DNA of 64,000 nt from Euptelea pleiosperma (taxonomy: Eukaryota > Streptophyta > Magnoliopsida > Ranunculales > Eupteleaceae): positions 20,648,248 through 20,712,247 of the forward strand of contig CM068551.1 of assembly GCA_035048495.1 (NCBI GenBank). The letters are read 5' to 3'. Both the position numbers and the translations under genes were made by a program. Below, one piece after another: positions 57,556 through 64,000 of the stretch; position 1 is the stretch's first letter, and each line of letters opens with the position of its first letter. Under the pieces are notes generated by a model. It was not told the origin of the DNA and made no database searches. It worked only from the letters and a program-made list of their open reading frames with translations.

Positions 57556-57985
57556 CCTTTTCTGACCGCTGTCAGGAATTGGACTTGAGGCTTTGGATAT
57601 CGAGAATCCAACGATGGTTGATAGTGCTGACCTGGCATTCACTTAATCAAAAAAGGAAATGCCAGCTCAGCGCCAATAACAGTTGGATTTTCAGAATCCA
57701 CCACAATACGAGCCACGTGGCACACTCTTAGAGGATGCTCACCAAATGGATGTTTGGCCAGTCTCTCGGTGGACTTGCAAACCAAAAATCAGTCTGATTA
57801 GTGATTTACAACCTTTGAATCTTTGCATCTAAATAATGTTCAAATTACTACGGTTAAAATCAACCCATGAAAATACCTTCGATCCAACACTTAGAACTCA
57901 CTGATCATGTTTATTTTTGGTATGTAGGTTCACCTAGTGATTGGCCAAACATAAAGTGTCCACTAAGAGTGTGCCAAGTGGCTGG
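57556..57985. mobile_element. Foldback element pair
   Basis: 57556-57710 is palindromic (GTGCTGACCTGGCATT ... AATGCCAGCTCAGCGC) and related to 42985-43140. The adjoining core-family MITE (57703-57985) has CACGTGGCACACTCTTAGAGG and ATGGATGTTTGGCCAG, with the inverse at the right. Confidence 0.55.
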
Positions 57986-58457
57986 TACTTGGCTCGCTCG
58001 GGGACAAAAAAACAATTATCCTGGCACATTTTGATCCAAGCGTCCTGGGACTAATAGTTAAGCACCATTTGTCCTGGGGTTAAGGTAACTGTAGTTGCTT
58101 TTTCTCCACAGTTGAGGGTAACTACAGTTAAGGACCACCTTAACTCCGGGACAGGTGGCGCTTAACTATGTGCCAGGATTAAAAAAATTCTCCTGCCACA
58201 GGCGAGTTCATTTTTGCTCAAATACGTCTTTAAGCAAAATTGCTCCATGACTTCTGTATAAGCCACGTGTCATACTCTTTAAGATCGCTGACTGTAGGAA
58301 TGTTTGGCCCATCCCTGGTGGATCTACAGTCCAAAAACCATCTTGAGTGCCCCCAAATAATACCCTACAGCCGTCTTTGAGCAAAAATGGACCGACCACA
58401 GTACAATGGGGTCTCATTTAAAGAGATCAGCTGCATCAGAAATAGCAGTCTTTGGTC

Positions 58458-58637
58458 CAGTAAAACTTCCATCACACGAAATTGTAAATCACACAAAACA
58501 GAGCCAATGAGTTCTCGGCACGTACACAAGTGCTTTGTAACGTACCCATGTGCTTTTGCTTTTTAGGTGTACGTGCCGAGAACTCATTGGCTGTGTTTTG
58601 TGTGATTTGCAATCCCATTGTGACAGAAGTTTTACTC
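58458..58637. mobile_element. Palindromic Mutator-like MITE, 180 bp
   Basis: Ends CAGTAAAACTTCCATCACAC and TGTGACAGAAGTTTTACTC. It is palindromic through AATGAGTTCTCGGCACGTAC. A perfect 9-bp duplication, TCTTTGGTC, lies at 58449-58457 and 58638-58646. It contains none of the GACCGTATGG core although the ends match core-bearing elements. Confidence 0.85.
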
Positions 58638-58980
58638 TCTTTGGTCTCTTATCATTCTATTGAATTTTTGTTGACCGTCGAAAGCATGTGTCAGATCAAA
58701 GGGTTATGGTTACTTGATCGAATCGGATCAAATGGCAGATATCTCCTCAGGACCCATCAAATTGTGTTACCACCTGTCTGCATTTGAGCCACGTATGCAG
58801 GGGTTTGGGACTTGAGACCCAAAGTAGATACGTCGGAGGGTAAAAGTCCGTGATCGCCACCATCTATTAATTTATAGATATTTGCTCATTGGTTGACACA
58901 TTTTCTGAAGGAATGCAATCGATCGAATGATTAGAATCATTAATCAGGTCAATTCTTGGCCTAGAGATCTCCTTATGTGG

Positions 58981-59400
58981 GACCCATGAAACGGACGAAG
59001 CTTGAGTAAACCTTCGCTCACACCTGTGTGTGAGCAAAGCCGATCACACACCACAATATGAGCTACGTGGCACACTTTTAGAGGACGATGACTGTATGAA
59101 TGTTTGGCCAGTCCCTCGTTGGACCTGAAAACCAAAAATCAGCCGGATTAGTTATGTCAGACCTTTGGATCTAGTACCCCAAATAATGGTCACTAATGCT
59201 CTAAATACTACAGTTAAAAGCAACCCATGCAAATGACTCCACTCCAACGTTAGAAATCACTGATCAAGCTAATTTTTGGTTTACAAGTCCACTGAGGGAC
59301 TAGCAAACATCCGTACGGTCATCATCCTCTTAGAGTGTGCCTCGTGGTTCATATTGTGATGTGTGATCGGCTTTGCTCATCCCCTGTTTCACATCACATG
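58981..59400. mobile_element. Foldback MITE copy
   Basis: Left: GTGTGAGCAAAGCCGATCACAC, CTACGTGGCACACTTTTAG. Right: GAGTGTGCCTCGTGG and GTGTGATCGGCTTTGCTCA. The core follows the family with GTATGAATGTTTGGCCAG and its inverse. Confidence 0.65.
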
Positions 59401-59489
59401 TACAACGAAGGGAGGATTACTTCTTCCTTGGCCCGATCCAGATCGGGATCGGAGCCCAGTGATCCAATTAAAAAATGGATCATCTCGCC

Positions 59490-60950
59490 CCAAGATCACT
59501 GTTTCCCAAAGGAGGCTCACTTTGCCTCGGGCGAGATGGGACGATGCCATTCTGGATCGGGATCAAAGCCCACCTATTCCGAGATTTCGAACCATGAAAG
59601 CATCATCTAATTTTTCAGGAAGAAGCCATCCTCCCTGCTTGTAGAGATACACATGTACTGTTGCTTTGGACCCACCATCCCATATGTCCCACTCTTTATC
59701 GGATGATCTTGGCCATTTGATCAGTTTTTTCCTGAACCCTTTTGCCATATTTTTCCTTACCCTCCAAAAAAACCTCATACGAGACCATAACGATCAGTGA
59801 ATCGGGTTGATTTTTAGTCTAGTGTACAGTGTACCTCTCCTAGGAGACCCATCAAAATGGGGAGAACCCCCACGTGTGCGCCATGTGGGCGATTGAGTTG
59901 GACGCCAAATACTACAATTCGTGCTAAATAGTACTTCTTATGCGTATCCTTTTTTGTCGGGTCAAATGTAGTTGGTGCAAATTGAAAAATAGTGTCTAAC
60001 TGAGTCTGTGGTCCCCACTGTTTCCCATGGGAGGCTCAGTTTGCTTCGGGCGAGATGGGCCGATCCCGATCATGGGCCAATCCCGTTCTGGATCGGGATT
60101 GGAGCCCACCGATCCGGCCTCCGATCCCGAGATTTGGAACCATGAAAGTATCTTCTAATTTTTCAGGAAGACTTCCATCAGAGTAGCGTAAGGACAGGAA
60201 GAAGACATCCTCCCTGCTTGTAGAGATACACATGTACTGTTGTTGGTTTGGACCCACCATCCCATATGTCCCACTCTTTATAGGATGATCTTGGTCATTC
60301 GATCAATCTTTTCCTGAACACTTTTGCCATATTTTTGCTTACCCTAAAAAAAAAACCTGATACAAGACCATAACGATCAGTCAATCGGGTTGACCCTAGG
60401 AGACCAATCAAAATGTGGAGCTAACCCCACGTGTGCGCCATGTCAGTGATTGAGTTGGACGCCAAAGACTCCAATCTCTACTTCTTACGCGAGTAAAACT
60501 TGTGTCACAAGATGTTGTGACGGAAGCCGGTCACAGCACTCAAGACGAGCCACGTGGCACACGATCAGAGGGCGATGACCGTATGGATGTTTGGCCAGTC
60601 CCTCAGTTGACCTACAAACCAAACATCAGCCTGATTAGTGATTTAAAACCTTTGGATTTTTGCACCCAAATAATGCTCAGATTCGTACCGTTAAAATCAA
60701 CCCATGAAAATAACTCCAACCGAATCAGTTAGAAATCACTAATCAAGCTGATTTTTTGTGTACAGATCCACGAGGGACTGGCCAAACATCCATACGGTCA
60801 TCGTCCTCTAATAGGTGCCACGTGGCTCGTATTGAATGCTGTGACCGGCTTCCGTCACAACATCATTTTTGGCCAGCCGAGCCATCACTGTCGGGTCAAA
60901 TGTAGTTGGTGCAAATTGAAAAATAGTGTAACTGAGTCTGTGGTCCTCTA
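59490..60950. repeat. Tandem duplication (about 510-bp unit), second copy interrupted
   Basis: 59490-60004 and 60005-60490 plus 60871-60950 are copies: shared GAGGCTCA(C/G)TTTGC, GGACCCACCATCCCATATG, GACCATAACGATCAGT, CCCACGTGTGCGCCATGT and GTCGGGTCAAATGTAGTTGG. The MITE at 60491-60870 splits the second copy only. Confidence 0.75.
60491..60870. mobile_element. Foldback MITE in the duplicated unit
   Basis: Starts GAGTAAAACTTGTGTCAC and GTGACGGAAGCCGGTCACAGC; the right arm has GCTGTGACCGGCTTCCGTCAC. The core reads GATGACCGTATGGATGTTTGGCCAGTCC with a clean inverse. The right GTTTTACTC end is missing. This is one of the best-paired cores in the window. Confidence 0.75.
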
Positions 60951-61082
60951 TTGAAGTAGGGATTTTGTTCTTTTCGGCTGTTTGGATCAAAATCGTATTT
61001 TTTTTATTTTTACTAATAAAATCATATATTTATTAAGCAGGGGCGAGTAGCGCATACCCCAAATTATGACTTAGTCTCTACT

Positions 61083-61413
61083 ATGGTTTTAAAAACGGCC
61101 GTTTAAATGGAAACACCCCAAGCCCGTTTCCATTAAAACCGTTTAAACATGTTTTGACGCTTTGAATTTAACGGCCGTTAAAATCATTTTAATAGCCGTT
61201 AAATTCTGAAAAATTTTGTGAAAAAAGACAGCCTTTAAATCCGGTTAAATTCCCTTTTTTATTTTTTAAAATTTCAAATTTTGAATTTCAGCCCCATTTT
61301 TTCTGTTAAATTCTTTTTTTTTTTCATTTTTGCCCCTGGCCGTTACAATCCATCTTAACGGTAATGCCCCCCAGTCCATTAAACCGTTAAAACGGCCTCC
61401 TTTAAACCTTGGT
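61083..61413. mobile_element. GGTTTAAA-family MITE
   Basis: ATGGTTTTAAAAACGGCCG to GGCCTCCTTTAAACCTTGG. The right flank CCTCTACT resembles the left flank TCTCTACT (7 of 8). Confidence 0.65.
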
Positions 61414-61937
61414 CCTCTACTACTTGGGCAAATCTTAAGTGAAGACTAAACTAACTTTCGAAGTGTTAGATGTATCACAGCCGTCACAGTAATTTGAAGT
61501 GGGAAGATTAGTTTCTAATTATAACCTCCACTTTTTTATAAAAAGAACATATATGACCATAATATATTGAGTTAGTCACATAACTTATCTAAAGGGTACA
61601 TTAGTCTTTTGTGTCTAAATTTTATTTACTTAAAAAGAGATAAATGTGGGGGAAGCTTCTTAAATTTTCTCCTGATCTCCACCATCAATAAAAACTTCCT
61701 TAAGCTTCTTATTAGCTGGAACTTGGTATTTAAATATTTGAAAGGGCATTTTTGGTCATTTAACACCATTATTAATGGGCATGTGATGTGATGCTGTGAG
61801 CATCATGTTCCAATGACAGTCAGATCTGGTGGTCTAATGGGGTGTTCCAAAAGTTTGAAAGTGTTGGAAGTTATTACAAAATACTTTTGAATAACAGGGT
61901 TATTACTAAAAAGAGTTATTTCGTTGTTTAAATTAAG

Positions 61938-62285
61938 GTTTAAAAAATGGCCATTCTAACGAAAATAACGGCCGTTATAGTGGATTCGGACCTCCCCCGT
62001 TACATCATATACTGTTAAAACGCCAAAAAATAATGGCCATTAGTTTCATTATAGAGGTCATTATTTTCCTTTATAACGAAAATAACGACCGTTACTTTCT
62101 GGAAAAATTGGAAAAAAAAAGACCATTTTTTTTGTTATATTTCGTTTTTGAAATTTTGAATTTCAAATTTCAAATTTCAAAATTTTAATTTCAGAGCCAT
62201 TTTTTCCGTTTTATTTATGTTATTTTTCATTTTTGCCCCTGAGCGTTTTTTTGTTATAACGGAAAAAAATGGTAATGCCCCAGAT
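61938..62285. mobile_element. GGTTTAAA-family MITE, right end lost
   Basis: AAGGTTTAAAAAATGGCC, then CCGTTATAGTGGATTCGG; contains TTGCCCCTGAGCG and ends after GTAATGCCCC. Confidence 0.55.
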
Positions 62286-62704
62286 CGGGTTTGGCGCCCA
62301 CCCATCCGACCCGGGAGGCCCATTGAAAGGGAGACCTAAGTTGAAGCCATCACTGTGTAAAGTCTGGACACAGGAGCATTCAAAACGTAGTTACTGCAAA
62401 TTGAAAATAGTGTCTTAAACTGCTTTCGTGGCCCAGCTCCTACCATATTGCCTACTAAAAAACGTGTTAAAATGTGCTAAGAAGGAATATTATTATCATT
62501 TGGGACCGAGTTATAACGCGTTAGGAAAAAAGAAAGAATTTACGTCCTAAAGACTCTTTTTTATACTTTTCAGCGTGTTTTCAAGTTTTCAACCTGAGAC
62601 AAAAAGTCTCGCTTAGAAGTTACGAATCTTCTCTCCTTATCCCATCGAAGTTGGACTAGCAATAGCCTCCCCCCCTGTCCATGTGTGTGCACGCACGCAG
62701 AATC

Positions 62705-62905
62705 ATTTTCGGTCGTTACACCGGAAACGGACCTCCCCCGTTACATGCCGTTTTACTGTTCAAAAAATAACGGCCGTTATAACGAAAATAATTACCGTTA
62801 TTTTATGAGAAAATTTGTTAAAAAACACGTTATTTTCTGTTATTTTCATTTTTTCCGTTTTTTTGTGTTACAATACATTATAAAGGAAAATATGGTAACA
62901 CCCCC
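62705..62905. mobile_element. GGTTTAAA-family MITE fragment
   Basis: GACCTCCCCCGTTACATGCC, AATAACGGCCGTTATAACG and TGGTAACACCCCC are family words; both ends are degraded. Confidence 0.45.
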
Positions 62906-63194
62906 GATCCGTGGTTGGTATATTTAGACCTGCAAAATAGAGAAATTCAGGTGTATCGCACATGTATGTGTATTATTTACAACCTCACACAAAAACACAC
63001 TAAATCTGTGGCCTCCAACATAACAAAGGACAAGATAGACCCAACATGCACCAAGATGGGCTCCACACTCATCAAGATGGTCCCCACGACTCGTGGGTCC
63101 CACACATAGAGGTTGGTGTTATAAAGCTTGAGTTTGAAATCAATAAAGGCAGAAGGGTTGAGGTGTGGGACCCACCTTGCCCTTCAATGTATGA

Positions 63195-63563
63195 GAACAA
63201 CTCCAACCACCGTCTTCAAATTTTGACTTCAAAAATGAATCTTCTTCAAATTTGAAGATGGAGACATCCCGCAAAAAGTGTTGAACTCAAACCAGCCTAT
63301 CTTAAAAAAAAACTTCTCTAGAGTCAAAAGGACACAGAAGGTATTTAAAAATGATACAAAAAAAATTAAATTTGTTCAAAAATATTACTAATAAGATAAA
63401 GATGGAAATTCAAAAAACAACAAATGCAAATTTCTATATTTTGAGTCACAAATAGAGATAGAGGGATTGACTTTAAATTTGGAACCGAATATAAAGATGA
63501 TTCGGAGTTAGATTTCACAAAAACATCTCTATATTTGAAGATAGAGACCAGTTGGAGTTGCTC
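63195..63563. mobile_element. Harbinger/Tourist-like MITE
   Basis: Ends GAACAACTCCAACCACCGTC and CCAGTTGGAGTTGCTC are inverted, with a TGA on each side (63192-63194, 63564-63566), a 3-bp duplication of PIF/Harbinger type. Subterminal CTTCAAATTTGAAG is palindromic. Confidence 0.55.
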
Positions 63564-63892
63564 TGAGCCTATATATTAGGTGCATTCTTAGTGTGTACTA
63601 ATACACATGTACGTGTGACAACGAATTTCCCAATTTAGAAGTCTAGGTGTGCAAATGATTTGCCCAAAAGTGGAGGTGTGTAAGTATTTACTAAGAGGTA
63701 TTTACTAAGAGGGTGCGACGCACAAAGGGAAATCCACTTTTGCATTCCAGCTAAACACAACTTGGCAAAGCAATGAGCGCACATTCATGTTTGCACGCCA
63801 CAAATGCACGGGTTCCAAACACACCCTAGGGAGGTTAGAAGGATCATGCACAAAATCTTGTCAGCCACATCCAATAGAAGTCTTATTTGTTT

Positions 63893-64000
63893 TAGACTAG
63901 TAAATGGCTCATGCCCACGGCACTCTCCGACAAATGTGTTTGCAAAAATTGGGTGCCTTCAGCACTATGATGGACTGGGGCGTCACTATTTTTTCCATTA
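63893..64000 (+). mobile_element. Helitron-like composite, third copy, cut by window end
   Basis: ACTAGTAAATGGCTCATGCC and CGGCACTCTCCGACAAATG match 46194 onward. The same junction into a GGTTTAAA-family MITE (GGTGCCTTC(A/G)GCACT, then a GGGGCGT block) is present, so the nested state was copied. Confidence 0.6.

Overview
This is nuclear DNA of a flowering plant. The evidence is GT-AG introns, SRP9 and bHLH genes of plant type, a plant F-box cluster, a coiled-coil NBS gene, and plant transposon classes (Ty1/copia, LINE, CACTA, hAT- and Mutator-like MITEs, TRIM, SINE, Helitron-like). AT-rich intergenic DNA dominates. The species cannot be named from the sequence.

Genes that look intact are few. 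(1) SRP9, the 9-kDa Alu-domain protein of the signal recognition particle, lies on the minus strand as four short exons between 31404 and 42844. It appears as no long open frame because intron 2 is about 10.7 kb and holds a decayed Ty1/copia element that itself carries two LINE pieces. (2) A bHLH transcription factor resembling bHLH92 lies on the minus strand (53230-56670) in three exons; its second intron holds two MITEs. (3) A 430-codon F-box gene (14400-15692) is the only open member of three tandem paralogs; the other two (6575-7870, 10880-12166) are broken. (4) An NBS frame (20623-22176) keeps the N-terminal and NB-ARC regions but has altered nucleotide-binding motifs and ends in a 24-bp tandem repeat instead of an LRR, so it is probably not a normal receptor.

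Layout: 0-1.9 kb, no gene seen. 1.9-3.9 kb, partial SRP9 duplicate (exon 3 plus intron 2 sequence). 4-5.3 kb, LINE relics split by a solo LTR. 6-16 kb, F-box cluster with nested MITEs. 16-20 kb, MITEs, a TRIM and a long GA tract. 20.6-22.2 kb, NBS gene. 22.5-26 kb, dense nested MITEs. 26-30 kb, CACTA relic with nested MITEs. 31.4-42.9 kb, SRP9. 43-53 kb, MITEs, a LINE relic and Helitron-like composite repeats in inverted copies. 53-57 kb, bHLH gene. 57-64 kb, MITEs and tandem duplications.

The most unusual signal is a large family of palindromic (foldback) MITEs. They share one core (reading near GACCGTATGGATGTTTGG and ending in its inverse) but carry several unrelated terminal repeats: GAGTAAAACTT ends with 9-bp target duplications, GTGGCGGAGCC ends with 8-bp duplications, and a third end type starting GGGCTCCAGTTACC. 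They are repeatedly inserted into each other. A second abundant family (GGTTTAAA ends, 8-bp duplications) is hAT-like.
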